Part shown: one piece after another, positions 45,495 through 57,441 of the stretch
Layout: every line of letters begins with the position of its first letter
How positions within the stretch are numbered: position 1 is the stretch's first letter
Assembly (NCBI GenBank): GCA_002794775.1
Contig: NBAY01000026.1
Location: 1 to 64,000 of the forward strand
Direction: 5' to 3'
DNA from: Porodaedalea pini
Taxonomy: Eukaryota; Basidiomycota; Agaricomycetes; Hymenochaetales; Hymenochaetaceae
DNA length: 64,000 nt
Position numbers and translations under genes: made by a program
Notes under the pieces: model-generated
Seen by the model: only the letters and a program-made list of their open reading frames with translations
What the model was told of the DNA's origin: nothing
The model's database searches: none

Positions 45495-47464
45495 GTTTTC
45501 GTGCGCTGAAGTCGTGCTCGGTGGTGCCTAGCTCTGAAAGAGGCAGTTGGTTCCGACGTCAGAAATCCATGCAGACGCTTGACCTGCTGGCCACGTCAGT
45601 GTCTAAGCGTCGGCCTTGCTGAGCTCATGCTAAACGCAAAATACTGGACACTTAGGCTCATCTCGGGGCAACAGCAAGTTCCGTAAAATTGGGATTTCTT
45701 CTATTGCTCTGCAATGTAATATATCTGCAACGTTTCAACTACTTCAGGCTCTGGGAGACAAGCTACTTAATGTTACTGCGAGTTCTACGTCGTGAGCTCC
45801 GAGAAAAGAGAGGAGCAAAAAAGGGAGGCGAGAAGTGTGTGTTTCCATTCGGGACATTGCAGTCGAGTTCAGGAGAGGGATTGTGTTACTGTTAGGTGCG
45901 TACCAGGTCTGTCATTCAACTGAGATGCCGCTCATGACTACCTCTGCAGAGCTTTTCCTCCCTTATCTTGCATCTAAAAATGCTGTATCGTGCATATGAG
46001 TCGATGAAGAGCAGTGAAAACCGTGTGAGACGGCAAATAACCCCATGAGACGGCGGCACACAGTGTGCACTCCCCGGCGACGGCCCACGGTCAGACCACG
46101 CTGAGAATGAGTGTCGCTTCTTGCTCTGGGACAGTCAGTAACTGCCCGTAGAGATGTGTGAAGACGGGTAACTCGTAACGTCATGTTGTCTGTACCAAAA
46201 GTGAAAGACACGTCTGAACTCACCTACTCGTGAAACGCTTCTGAGCAGCGTCTAGTGAGTCTTTTGCCGAATAATTGAATGTGAAGGCAAGCTTACTGGT
46301 ATGGTAAGGTTCCTGTGCACGTCACGATCTGAATGAGAGAAATGTGAGCGCACGAAGGCCCGGCGATGAGCAGCTAGGAAGAATAACATGATCAGGGATT
46401 GAGGCACTCCTTCCGATACGTCTGACCCTCGTATGTCAGTGAATTCATTGTCGAATTCACAGAACACTTACGCTAGAGGAGTCGCATCAGTACTGTGGAC
46501 GAGTGTCGTGGATCCTTCACGAAAGTCTGGATCGGTTGTGGAGGCGTCGTCTTTCTGAACCGACAAGTGCATCTCTGGAAGTAAACCTGCTCGAGGCTGC
46601 TTAGGACCGCCGTCGTCACTCACTTGCATGCTCGGGAGGCAATCACCGTCCTGATTCGATTGATACAGACAGTCTCCTGGATGGGACCTGAAGGGGAGAG
46701 AGCTTCACAAGGCCAGTCTTCTGAGTGCGGCAAGGAACTCTTGACCGGAATCCCCTCTCTGAAAAAGAAAGTGAAATAGCATTCGGAACATTGCTGAAGT
46801 GCGTCGGACTGCTTATGCATTCGCTCAAAACTATGCAGAAACAATCAGTTCGTCGCTAGCAGTCGGTTGCCAGACTGAACTCGCCGAACGTCTAGAAAGT
46901 ATTTCCACTCCACGCTGGCTCAGCTACTCGTGATGGAGACTAATCTCGTTAGACCGAGTTTTCTGTTCTCGCCGTGTGAGTCTTTATCATCTGCTACTAT
47001 TGCAAGCGATGAACTTATCTATTATTAGTATTCTTGACGCCTCTGCACCGCAGTGAATCCTTTTGCTCGAGATAAAAGGTCACAGAATGACAACAAGCCC
47101 TTGTAACAATGAAAGGATTAAAGAGATGGCTTTCCTGATGCGCTTGGACGAAGACGTAGTGCCTGGGCCTCGAAGTCAAGTCAGAAGGTCCCCATCTGCT
47201 GTTTTGTGTTAAGAATCGATATACATTTTATTCCAAGACAGGTCAGACGCTTTGATGCTATCTGAAGAGGTACAGACTCGGTGTACAAAAAGGACGGTAT
47301 GTGGTTTGGCTTCTATGACAGCCATCGCCTCACTCACAAGTCAAAGCGTTCTTCCAGACCTGCCCTTACGCCATAGAAATAAAATACACCCTTTCTGCTT
47401 TGTACTGCAGCCACCGCGGACGACCCAATGGCTTGAAGGAGTGACGGAAGAGGAAGTTCAACTT

Positions 47465-47470
47465 CACGTG
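47465..47470. promoter_or_regulatory. CACGTG box upstream of zinc-finger copy A
   Basis: An E-box-type palindrome 193 bp before the ATG. The same hexamer lies 192 bp before copy B and 186 bp before the more diverged copy C. Confidence 0.45.
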
Positions 47471-47662
47471 AGGCACAATTCCAGATGTACCACATCGTTG
47501 CCATAAGCGGACAAAATGTAGTTGTGACTTTCTCTCCCGTCCCTCCTCTCTCCTCCCAACTCTCCGTCCACGAACAACATCCTTCATCACCTCTACTGAC
47601 ACTCGCCTGCCCTTCTCTTTTGAATTCACCTATTCTTTTATTTTACGACGTTCTCCACGCGT

Positions 47663-49469
47663 ATGGCTCAGCAAAACGAGCACTTCGACTCGTCCTCACT
47701 CTCGCCTTGCGGACGTGCTGAAGACGATGGCCATCCCGACGCATATCCCGCGTAAGCTTCATTTAGTGACCTCACCTTGTCTCGCGTCCGTTCTAATGAC
47801 GTGAATTTCAGCGCGTCTTTCACTGACTACGACGACGAACCGAACATAATGACGGATCCCGCATGGGCGTTGTTGGATGGCCACAGGGACCACGAGTCCA
47901 GGCGTTTTCGCGCCGAAGACGCGTCGAAGAGGTTCCTATCGCTCCTACAGCCAATGGGGAACATGTAAGTCAGTCGATACGCGTACTTTTCCTTTGACTT
48001 GACGCGTCTGTTTCGCGTGTAGCATTTCAATGGAACTCGAACCCGAATTGAATCTAGACACGACAGACTCGCAGAGCCTCGCCGTTTCTGCTTCCTACAA
48101 AGAACTCTATGACCGCTTGGACGACTGTGACCCAATAGAATTTCCACTTGCCCCGAGCAGCGTAACGCTTCCGACTTCTTCCCGCACAGATGTGACTGTC
48201 TTCGAAAGCGACATAGACCAGGAATCGCCATCCAGAATCTGCGTCTGGAACTCGAGGTACGTGATGATAGCTCTGGGCATCTATGATACGATTGAACCTC
48301 ACCAACCCTTCTTACAGGGCTTCCAGCCTGCTCGCGTCGAGGACGAAGCATACACCCATAGAGAAATGCGTTGATCCGTCGATGCTCAGCATTGTGCCGA
48401 TCCCTACCGCTCAATTCACGTTGGACTCGGAAGATGAAGAGGAGGAGGAGGAGGAGTGGAATGCGTTCGATGCTAGGGACTCGAAGGATGATGCCTGGTA
48501 TAGCAGTGAGGCTGAGAGCGACGCTGCGTTAGTGGAGTTTCGAGAGCCTACACCGTAAGTTTCTTCGCTGTTTGCGTACTCCACATAACCAATTAATCTT
48601 GTTATGAGTAGGGGTCTATCGGCAACCGCATCCATATCACCTTCCCGAGTTCGGCATATCCATCTACTCCCACAGCTGACTGGGCTGAGCACCTTTCTTC
48701 TCGGAAGGACAGTGTAGTCCCAAATTCTAAACCGTGCAATCCTCGCAACGGCAAAGGCCATGGCTCGCCGTCGAAACTGGAGTCTATCGCAGCTGGTAAT
48801 ACCGTTCTGTCCTCGACTCATATGAAGGGGAATAAAGGGAAGCAACGTGCAGAGGCGCCTGAAGGCCCGGATTTATCATCTCTTGCGCATCCTACAAAGG
48901 GCACTTCTCAGAACAGCAAGATCGTCAAACAGGTCAAATGTTCACGAAAGTCACCACTTTCCGGCAGATTCATGATCCGAAAATTCGACCTAAAGCTCGA
49001 TATTGACGAGAGTCTAACATTTGACTGCCCATTTCCTTTGGATGAAGCTATAGGCCACATCTGCCAGACACGGATCCCCAGAGTCGACTTCTTCAACCAC
49101 CTTTCCTGTCATGCATCAACGCATGGTGGAAAAGCCGTACAGTGTCCGTGCTGTGATTTTTGCAGTACTGGATTATCCAGACACATGGTGGATTGTCACT
49201 TCCAAGTTAGAAATCTACGCTGTCCGTGCGGTAAAACGATCGTGCGCCCCACGGCTGATCAGATATACCGGCATCTGAACGGACCGCAACACGCGCCCCT
49301 GCCGTACCCCGATGTCAATGATCCACTTCTCGTAGAGGAAGAAAGGGAAGAGAAGAAGCGAGAGAAGATCAAGAAGGAAGAAGAGAGGAAACAGACGAAG
49401 AGGCGTAAGAACAGGGATGGCGAGAAGGAAGAGAGGTCTAACAAAGGCACCAAACGTCGGCGCTTCTGA
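47663..49469 (+). CDS. C2H2-like zinc-finger protein, copy A (probable frameshift)
   Basis: Five exons: 47663-47751, 47812-47964, 48023-48256, 48318-48554 and 48612-49469. N-terminus MAQQNEHFDSSSLSPCGRAE, acidic serine-rich middle (DSEDEEEEEEEW), then a cysteine/histidine region: FDCPFPLDEAIGHICQ, FFNHLSCHASTH, QCPCCDFCSTGLSRHMVDCH, LRCPCGKTIVRPT and IYRHLNGPQH, followed by a highly charged lysine/glutamate helix and the tail KGTKRRRF. Likely a DNA- or RNA-binding nuclear protein (inference). Exons 1-4 and exon 5 do not share a frame: compared with copy B, exon 5 lacks one C (and six other bases) near 48645, so a stop follows soon after unless another splice is used. The zinc-finger frame stays open for more than 240 codons beyond the lesion. 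Possibly a recent pseudogene. Confidence 0.6.
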
Positions 49470-50046
49470 AGTTTCCCTCCACTTCATTCAAAGCTATCAA
49501 CTTCGTCCTCTCTTTTCCTTTCATAAACTACAATGTCCATTTGCATCGACTGTCTGGCTCCCCTTCATCTTTATTTCTTTTTTAACGTACTTTGAACGCC
49601 GTCCCCTTTGCGCTTTGCTCGCAACGTCTAGCGATACCTGTTTTACGCCTTGTTTGTCTCCCACCTGCGATTCTTTTCCCTGCTTTCTCCGTCCTCTCGC
49701 ATCCTGCATTCTCGTTCTGGTCATGTTCCTTGTATTGTCGTTTAGTAGCTGCTGTCCTGCTGTCCTGTTTGTCTGTTGTGTCTGGATCCGACTTGTTTGC
49801 GCAATTTATCTGAAATTACAATTTGATTGGGATTCAGCTCATAACACGGAAGAGGCTCGTTGAACCTTTTTCTTCACCTGCCAAACTAGCTGCACACTCA
49901 AATGACTCATAGGTGAATAGGAAATAATTCAGTGATGTTGTATAATTTGCGATGACTCAATGTCATGGAGAAGTGCGGCAATATTCACACCAACAGCAGT
50001 AAACGTCTTTTCTAATATGAGCGCTTGAAGCGCAAGTTGAGTGCAG

Positions 50047-51037
50047 CTACGTGATTTTGCTTTTTTTGTGACTGTGAGCACCTCAAAACACGAAACAAAC
50101 CATATCTCACTCGATACTTGTCCGTTTCGTGTAAAATAAGCTTCAAAATCCATGGTTTGATCTCTAATTTTCCATCGTTGCAAAAGAGTATGCGAAAGTT
50201 GAATACAGAGTCCGGAAATCGGGATAAACATCAATTTTGCATTCATCTAGCTTGTCTAGTCTATTATGATACTGTTTACCTACTATGAATTTACATGCCC
50301 ATTGGAACTGTATTATTTGCTCCATGTGCCGCTTTGGTGCAGTAGTAGAACACCCAGAATCAGCAAATTCCCCCTTGCCTCCTGCTCACCAGGAAAACTT
50401 CTTTCTATCCCAATTCACATTTGTAAAATTATAACAAGTCCAATAGATGAGAACTGAATGCTTTTTTTTTGGCCTTGTAAGCACAGTTTCGGCTTCAGGA
50501 GAGCTAATGGTGTCTGACTATATGCAGCACACTTTCCAGATCTTCTCTGATGCATGCATTGAGTCCACAGGGCCAAAAAGCATTCAATTCTAATATAATG
50601 GACTTATTATGATTTTACAAACATGAATTGGGCTAGAAAGAAGTTTTCCTGGTGAGCAGGAGGTAAGGGGGAAATTGTTGATTCTGGGTGTTCTACTACT
50701 GCATCAAAGTGGCACATGGAGCAAATGATACAGTACAAAATGGATGTTTAGACTCATAGTAGGTTCACAGTATCATAATAGACTGATTCCCCTCACCAGA
50801 CGTGCAGTTTTGAGGCCAAAAAAAAAATAGACAAGCTAGATGCATGCAAAATCAATGTTTATCGCAATCTCCGGATTCTGTATTCAACTTTCGCTTTTGC
50901 GTGCTATTCTGTGGCGATTGAAAGCTAGAGATCAAACCATGAATTTAGAAGCTTATTTTACACAAAACAGACAAGTATTGAGAGAGATATGGTTTATTTT
51001 GTGTTTTGAGGTGCTCAAAAAAAAGCGAAATCACGTG
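50047..51037. mobile_element. Foldback-type inverted repeat (about 1 kb)
   Basis: Two arms of roughly 430-460 bp mirror each other across a short centre of about 100 bp: for example GTATTTTACACGAAACGG-like sequence near 50125 against its mirror near 50960, and ATTCAACTTTCGC near 50885 against GCGAAAGTTGAAT near 50190. The inner ends are GGCC next to an A/T run (50465-50480 and 50571-50583). The right arm carries an extra segment of about 45 bp near 50790. No coding motif; outer ends and target duplication could not be fixed. Confidence 0.75.
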
Positions 51038-52818
51038 AGTGCCAATATTTATGCATTTAGCTGTAAATACATTTTTTCCAGCTAATTCTATGGCGCTCTG
51101 GGCATTCTGTAATGATGTCTGAATTCATCCTAGCACACATGAGAAACGTACTCTGAGGAGTCTGAACCTTCGAAATCGCCACGCCTTTCGCCTCCAGCTA
51201 CAGTCATGTTCCACGTTCGAAAACTTCTTGCAAGACTAGACTAACAACTGCAGCTGCTCGATCACATACGGAACCTCGGATCCTTAATAGGAAGCTGAAG
51301 GGCTAGTTTATATGGCATGGATATAAAAGTAACACGGAGGTACAATTTTTGCTTCTTTGATCGCCCTTATGAGCGCTACGTCTTCACAGCTTTCAGGCAC
51401 GGGCTGTCTACGGAGCTGCTCATCAGCGCCTTCACTAGTACTGTGTTCCAGCTGCTTTAGCCATAGCAGGTCCAAATTCGTGCTCCGCTTCGGGACGAAT
51501 TGCGTGAACGCGATATGTCCGGGCATTTACTGTAACAGCTTCCGCCTTTTACACAGCCGCGGCATTAATATTCTGCTCGACGGCTTGCCTCCACCGAGTT
51601 GACAATTTCTAGCGCGCGCCGGCTTTTGAGGAAGAAATGCCAGCGAAGTGAGACGCTCGAGGTCTCTGCATGCATGGGCGGGTCGATCACAAATCACGAG
51701 CAGGAAAGGCGGTCGGGCTGCAAACGAAAATCTGTGTCTGACGCCGAGATAGAAAGCGGTGCAATAGTCAAAGTTAGGACCTAGGTCTTGTGGGCCATTC
51801 ATAGAACACGGATATTGAGATGAAAAAACATTTTGGCCCACTTTGAGAATGCTAATCATGAGGATGAATAGAGTTTATTTTGGGCACTCAGGAGACTCGG
51901 GGAATATCGCATCGACTGCCACAGCTCATCTATCGAAAGCATATCACGGTGAACTGTTGGAGCAGACGGCTTGATCGGTGCTTGGAGCATTTTAATGACT
52001 GCAGGCGAGTGTGCACGCCCAGGCCTCATTAATATTGCATATCGTCAGATGATCGAAGTTTGGAAGCGTCATTCCCGCAAAGTTACGAGGCTGCGCTTCT
52101 ATGAATTTCATGCGCACCGAGATCCCGACTCCTGTGAATGCCTGGCCTATAATAAGTTCCAAGGTCTACCCGGATGTACTGACCGACAGACCAGAGAGGA
52201 TGTACAGTGAGACCGGGATATGTTGAGCATAGCAAAAAGTAACGAAAGGGTGCGACAGATGCCGGCTTGGCAGTCGAAACACTTTCTTGGAAACCTTGCA
52301 GTGAGTTGTGGGGTCCGCCAACGCACAGCATGCGAAGACCAGGGCTCGCCTCAATTCGCGGTGCGACAAGCACATGGATCCGATAAGTTGGACGTGATCT
52401 CCGAGGTTTGGGCACAGCGTCCGGCTGGGCGTTGCGAGGATGAGGATATATAGAGCGGTCCGTGGCGAGTCTGGCTGAACGCATCTCAATCTCCCTCGGA
52501 AAGCATACTGTAAGTGCTCGTTCATGCCCAGAGACATAGCCGCGGCTGACGCAAGGACGTTACCGTGACGCTACGATTTTGGCATAATGTGACAGCTGTA
52601 GTCGACCAGTCGTGCCACTCGAATTAGCATTTCAGCTTCTGGCTCCCCATTCTCTCCGCTCAATTACATAGTTCGTGCCATCTATAGTTTGGTGAGTGCT
52701 CTTGTCCCCATCCCCATTCTACCCCAAATACCGCACGGATGCCGCGACCTGCTGTGGCCCCCGTTGTGTGCACCGCTTAGTCCAGAATAACGACAGCCGC
52801 GGCAGCAACGAGCGCACA
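51038..52818. other. Intergenic stretch with a possible coding relic
   Basis: Minus-strand frames at 51308-51526 and 51527-51859 lie end to end; the first contains VALIRAIKEAKIVPPCYFY, which faintly resembles the C-terminal end of agaricomycete BTB proteins, but the evidence is too thin for a gene. One exact 11-mer CACTAGTACTG at 51433-51443. The last 130 bases probably hold a 5'-UTR intron (GTGAGT at 52693 to an AG near 52782) of the phosphatase gene. Confidence 0.4.
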
Positions 52819-53655
52819 ATGACGCCGGCAGCAGTGGCAGCCTCTCGGACCGCTCTTAAAGCAGCACGCAGGCTGACTCGAAACGCCTCTCTCTTCTCTC
52901 AGACATCCACCTCTACAGACCCTTACGCATCTTCGAGGACAACGACGAAGACGGCAGCAGCGGAAATCATGGCGAACGTCGATGTCCAGCAGCCAATTCA
53001 GTCTTTCCAGCCGACGATGTCCTCTCTCCAAGCACCGTTACCTCGACAGCTTCCGCATTCAAGTACGCTGCGCAGACCCATACCGAACTCCTACTGGGCG
53101 ACTCCGTATCTACTAGCGTGCGAATATCCGTGGGCGCCGAGCACACCGCGACCAAAGCTCGACGCGCTGCTAGCAGCGGGCGTGCGCACTTTCATCGACC
53201 TAACCGAGTCCGGCGAGCTTCTCGGGTACAGCCAGATCCTCCCTATACGCGCCCACTCCTGCGGCCTTTCGCCCTCGGAGACGCACACGATCGAGTACTT
53301 CCGCTTCCCGATCCCAGACCGCAAGTGCCCCAAATCACCCGCGTTCCTCGCGCGCATACTCAGCGTGCTCTACAGCTGCGAGCAGCGCGGCCGCGTCGCC
53401 GCCGTGCATTGCCGCGGGGGCATCGGCCGCACCGGCACGGTGGTAGGGTGCTGGCTCGTGCAGAGCGGCCGCGTGCGTGACGGTGCGGAAGCGCTTCAAG
53501 TCATCGCGCAGCAGTGGGCGACCGTCGAGAAGCACACACGCTTTCCATGCTCGCCCGAGACGGGTGCCCAGGCGGAGTTTGTGAGAAACTTCAAGCGCCT
53601 GCCTGTCTCCACCCGGGGTGAGGAGGAAGAGGACGAGGATGACGAGGAGGCGTGA
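52819..53655 (+). CDS. Protein tyrosine / dual-specificity phosphatase
   Basis: Predicted cysteine-based protein phosphatase. Single coding exon, 278 residues from the first in-frame ATG (MTPAAVAASRTALKAARR); the frame is open further upstream but without ATG, probably a spliced leader. The PTP signature HCRGGIGRTGTVV places the nucleophile at C198 and the arginine at R204; the general-acid loop is FPIPDRKCP (D167). NSYWATPYLLACEYPW and LLAAGVRTFIDLTESGEL are the first beta strands typical of the fold. The first 85 residues are serine/threonine/alanine-rich. The tail is acidic (GEEEEDEDDEEA). GC-rich compared with its surroundings. It sits alone in the spacer of the inverted duplication; the substrate is unknown. 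Confidence 0.87.
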   Translation: MTPAAVAASRTALKAARRLTRNASLFSQTSTSTDPYASSRTTTKTAAAEIMANVDVQQPIQSFQPTMSSLQAPLPRQLPHSSTLRRPIPNSYWATPYLLACEYPWAPSTPRPKLDALLAAGVRTFIDLTESGELLGYSQILPIRAHSCGLSPSETHTIEYFRFPIPDRKCPKSPAFLARILSVLYSCEQRGRVAAVHCRGGIGRTGTVVGCWLVQSGRVRDGAEALQVIAQQWATVEKHTRFPCSPETGAQAEFVRNFKRLPVSTRGEEEEDEDDEEA

Positions 53656-54919
53656 GCGGAGGGCCGCGCGCTGTTTATTCTTGTGCTTGTTTATCAGTTT
53701 TTGGTAGGCCCTATTCACTTTCGTGTTTTCTTTCTCCGTCTAATCTTTCTCCAGGGTTCATTTCTTCGCATCACGTTGTATCTACCAGCCTCTTTGCATC
53801 CCACAAGGACGTCTTCTTTTCCGTGTTTTCTCATACATCGATATCGTTTCACCCTCGCACCTCCACCGTCGTACCTCCATTCCCCCCAAACTTGTCTGTT
53901 CTTGATCTTAGAGATTCGGTTTACCCCATATCACCCGGACCGCCATCTCGGGCGTCCCCCTTAGATCCTCTATTTAACCGGACTCCCATTCTCGTCGACC
54001 CCCCTCTCTTCCTTGTGTCCTTCCCTCTTCTCTGCCCAGGAGGCTCGGTCCGACAGGCCTCCCCATTATCGAAGTCAATGTACATATCGTATCGTATCGT
54101 ATCTACATCCAACGGAGTACATACGCCATTCCATTCTCATTGCTTACTGCTATCTGTGTCTATGATAGATATGGCATCTGTGCAAGTCCACCAGATGAAA
54201 TGGATTGTTATCCAACTAGCTCTAGATCTGTGGTTGGACGGAATTATGAAGATTAATATTGATGATACAGTACTAGTGTAGATGGTGGTTTAGCTTGCGG
54301 TGCGGCCGTCTGCATATGAACATGAGCCGATTTCGGAAGAGGCAGAACTGCGATAACATATACATATATATGTATATAACGAAGGTGGATAGGGAACACA
54401 AGTTTAGGACAGCCGGGATCGCTGACACGCGGCCGAGCGACTGTCGAAGAGCTTATTTCCGTGGTAGCTACTTGAGAGGAGACGCAGAGCATATGCATAC
54501 GTACGTCCGACAGACCAAGGTTCAGAGGCCGAGGGAAGGAGAATATCCATCTACCCGGGCCTCAGCAGGAACTTTTACACCTACACGGCGTCATTAATAT
54601 TGAGTACAGTACTAGTGCTAGTGTGAAAGAGCAGGCCTAGGAACTTAGGAAGGCGATTCCGATTTACCTTTGACAATGACAACTGATTCCGACTCGGACA
54701 CCGACTTTTTCGATCGGGTCACACTCATAGCGATTGTCTAGCATCAATGCCATGCAAGTATATGAAGCGACAATTATGCTGGCCCATGCTATGAGTTTGA
54801 CTCTGCAAAAGCGCCAGGGAACACCAGTCCAGAATGAAAGGAAAAGTGGTATTTGTGAGTGAGGACAATCACGAAGGGATGCGCTTCATCGACGTGCAGT
54901 TTCGAGCAAACCGCGCAGA
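53656..54919. other. 3' flank of phosphatase and spacer, no gene recognised
   Basis: C/T-rich just past the stop, so the 209- and 93-codon frames there are low-complexity by-products. Exact CAGTACTAGTG sites at 54268-54278 and 54607-54617. A short palindrome ATACATATATATGTAT occurs near 54360. Confidence 0.5.
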
Positions 54920-55256
54920 TATTTTTGGGATTCAAATACAACAAACAAACAAACAAACAGCACGAACGGACACAAAAACGACAATACGAATAACATGGCC
55001 CAAAACGCGAAAGCAGAATGCGAGAGAACGGAGAAAACAAGTGGGACGACGCGGTGAGCAGAGAAGAGGAATGCAGACGTGAGAGAAAACAGGCCTAGGG
55101 CGGAAAAAACAGGTATCGCTGGATGGGTTGAGGACGAAGGATGTATGGAAGGGGTACAGAGACACTGTGGAGAAAGATGAGAAGGAATCGGATGGTGGAT
55201 TTGGATGAAGAAGAGAGTGCGAAGTCGATGTCTTTTGAATGAAATGGAGGGAAACT

Positions 55257-57244
55257 TCAGAAGCGCCGACGCTTCGTGCCCTTGCTGGATCCTTCTCCCC
55301 CATCATCGCTGGCGCCGATGTTTCCTGTCTTTCCACTCTCTTCGTCCTGTTCATCAACCAGGCGCGGATCGTCGACATCTGGATAGATGGGAATGCTGGG
55401 ATCTTTCTTGCGTCTCTCCTTTAGGTTTTTTCCGTGCTGAGGCGTTCGCAGATGACGCGGGAGTTGATCCTTCGTAGGCCGGCCTAATTTGGCACCGCAC
55501 GCGTACCGCAGAACTCTGGCCTTCAGGTGCTGATCCAGGACATGCCTTGGTAGCCCTTCATTAGGGTCAGAGACTTTCAGAGGCTTTCCTTCTTGTTTGC
55601 GCCACCTGCACTTGTCGTAGTTGTGCTTAGGACACTGGAGAGCCCTCCCCGGGGTGGGTTTCTTCCCAGCGCTTGCAATGCAGTCTGACGTGCGGCATTA
55701 TACCATCTGCAGTAAGCAATGCCTGGCAAACACGTCCTAGAGCGTCCTCGGGGAGAAATGGGCACCGCCATCTACGGTCCGTATCGCAGACGAAGTGGAT
55801 GTCGAACTTCTTGAACAGGAATTCCCGAGAAAGGAGATCCCCAGACGTGCCGGCCGGTCTGACATCGTTCCCGCCTGTCTCTGACTTGGAGTCGGGTTTA
55901 CAGCCCTGGGTTGAAACCGGGCTGATCGCGTCTTCGCATTCCTCTGTACCTCGTTTACGCTTTTTCTGGGACTCGCTTGACAAGTCGTTGGCATCGGCAG
56001 ATTCCTGCTTCGGCGAAGAGGCGAGACGTTTTCCCTTGAGCTCAATGTGCGGTCCGGACGCTTTGAGTGAGTTGTCGCCCTCGACCCAGTCAGCTGTGGG
56101 AGTAGATGGATATGCCGGACTCGGGGAAGGTGAAGGTGAAGTGGATGCGGTTAACGACAGACCCCTGCTCCGAATTTTAGTCCTGCGAAGTATACAAGCA
56201 ACGAAGAAACTCACGGAGTCGGCTCTCGATTCTCGACTGACGCATTGTCGCTCTCAACTTCACTGCTAGAACAGTCCCCATTCTTATTAACCTCATCTTC
56301 CGAGCCGCTGGTGTCGAAGGTATCCCACTGTTGCTCCTCTTCATCTTCCGAGTCCCAAATGGACTGAACAGTAGGGATCGGTACAATACTGAGTTTGGAC
56401 GGATCGATGCATTTCTCTATGGGTGCTTGCTTCGTCCTCGATGCAAGCAGGCTGGAAGCCCTGTAACGAAGGTTGGTGTGAGATTCAATCGTATCATAGA
56501 TGCCTAGGGGTGCCATCATGTACGTCGAGTTCCAGCCGAAGAATCCAGGCGGCGATTCCGAGTCTATGTTTCTATCGAAGACAGTCACATCTGTGCGGGA
56601 GAAGTCGGAAGCGTCACGCTGCTCGGGGAAAGTGGAAATTCTATTGGGTCACAGTGGTCCAAGCGGTCGTACAGTTCTTGGTAGGAAGCAGAAACGGTGA
56701 GGCTCTGCGAGTTCGGCGTGTCTAGACTCAATTCGGATTCGACACGCTGCTCGGGGAAAGTGGAAATTCTATTGGGTCACAGTGGTCCAAGCGGTCGTAC
56801 AGTTCTTGGTAGGAAGCAGAAACGGTGAGGCTCTGAGAGCTCGGCGCGTCTAGATTCAACTCGGGTTCGAGTTCCATTGAAATGCTACACGCGAAACAGA
56901 CGCGTCAAGTCAAAGGAAAAGTACTCGTTTTGATTGACTTACATGTTCCCCATTGGCTGTAGGAGCGATAGGAACCTCTTCGACGCGTCTTCAGCGCGAA
57001 AACGCCTGGACTCGTGGTCCCGGTGGCCATCCAACAACGCCCATGCGGGATCCGTCATTATGTTCGGTTCGTCGTCGTAGTCAATGAAAGACGCACTGAA
57101 ATTCACGTCATTAGGACGGACGCGAGACAAGGTGAGGTCACCAAGTGAAGCTTACGCGGGATACGCGTCGGGATGGCCATCGTCTTCAGCACGTCCGCAA
57201 GGCGGGAGTGAGGACGAGTCTAAATGCTCGCTTTGCTGAGCCAT
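55257..57244 (-). pseudogene. C2H2-like zinc-finger protein, copy B, broken
   Basis: Same exon plan as copy A: MAQQSEHLDSSSLPPCGRAE at the ATG 57244-57242, the FIDYDDEPNIMTDPAW exon, an acidic exon, then FKKFDIHFVCDTDRRWRCPF and a cysteine/histidine region (QCPKHNYDKC, RYACGAKLGRPT, LPRHLRTPQHGK), ending KGTKRRRF at 55257. Three kinds of damage: a 128-bp tandem duplication in exon 3 that brings a stop; loss of one T near 56600 relative to copy A; and one extra base near 55640 between HPGEGS and QCPKH. The copy-A lesion in exon 5 is not present here. Confidence 0.8.
56615..56870. repeat. 128-bp tandem duplication in zinc-finger copy B
   Basis: Two adjacent units (56615-56742 and 56743-56870), each starting CACGCTGCTCGGGGAAAGTGG or nearly so, with only a few differences. 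The matching region of copy A has one unit. 128 is not a multiple of three, so the duplication destroys the frame. Confidence 0.92.
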
Positions 57245-57435
57245 ACGCGTCGAGAACGTCGGAAAATAAAAGAATTTGTGAAGTCAGAAGAGAATGGCAG
57301 GCGAGTGCCCGTAGAGGTGATGAAGGATGTTGTTCGTGGACGGAGATTTGGGAGGAGAGAGAGGGACGGGAGAGAAAGTCACAACTACATTTTGTCCACT
57401 TATGGCAACGATGTGGTACATCTGGAATTGTGCCT

Positions 57436-57441
57436 CACGTG
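57436..57441. promoter_or_regulatory. CACGTG box upstream of zinc-finger copy B
   Basis: 192 bp before the ATG; counterpart of 47465-47470. Confidence 0.45.

Larger units (their letters stand above)
45533..49800 (+). repeat. Left arm of a 4.3-kb inverted segmental duplication
   Basis: Aligns in reverse orientation with 54920-59405. Anchors seen by eye: GTCTAAGCGTCGG(C/T)CTTGCTGA near 45600, CTTGCCTTCACATTC-type words near 46280, the 84-codon frame at 47252-47506 with its twin at 57400-57654, the zinc-finger gene, and the region past its stop to about 49800. Outside these limits the flanks no longer match. Confidence 0.88.

Noticed and set aside
47252..47506. 84-codon frame conserved in both arms (also 57400-57654)
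   Set aside because: Its conservation is explained by the DNA duplication; it overlaps the promoter of the zinc-finger gene and has no recognisable family.
51308..51859. Possible BTB-protein relic on the minus strand
   Set aside because: Only one short stretch is reminiscent of that family; no start, no domain core and two different reading frames.
53652..54281. 209-codon frame past the phosphatase stop
   Set aside because: It is a product of C/T-rich 3' flank; composition is low-complexity and no motif is present.
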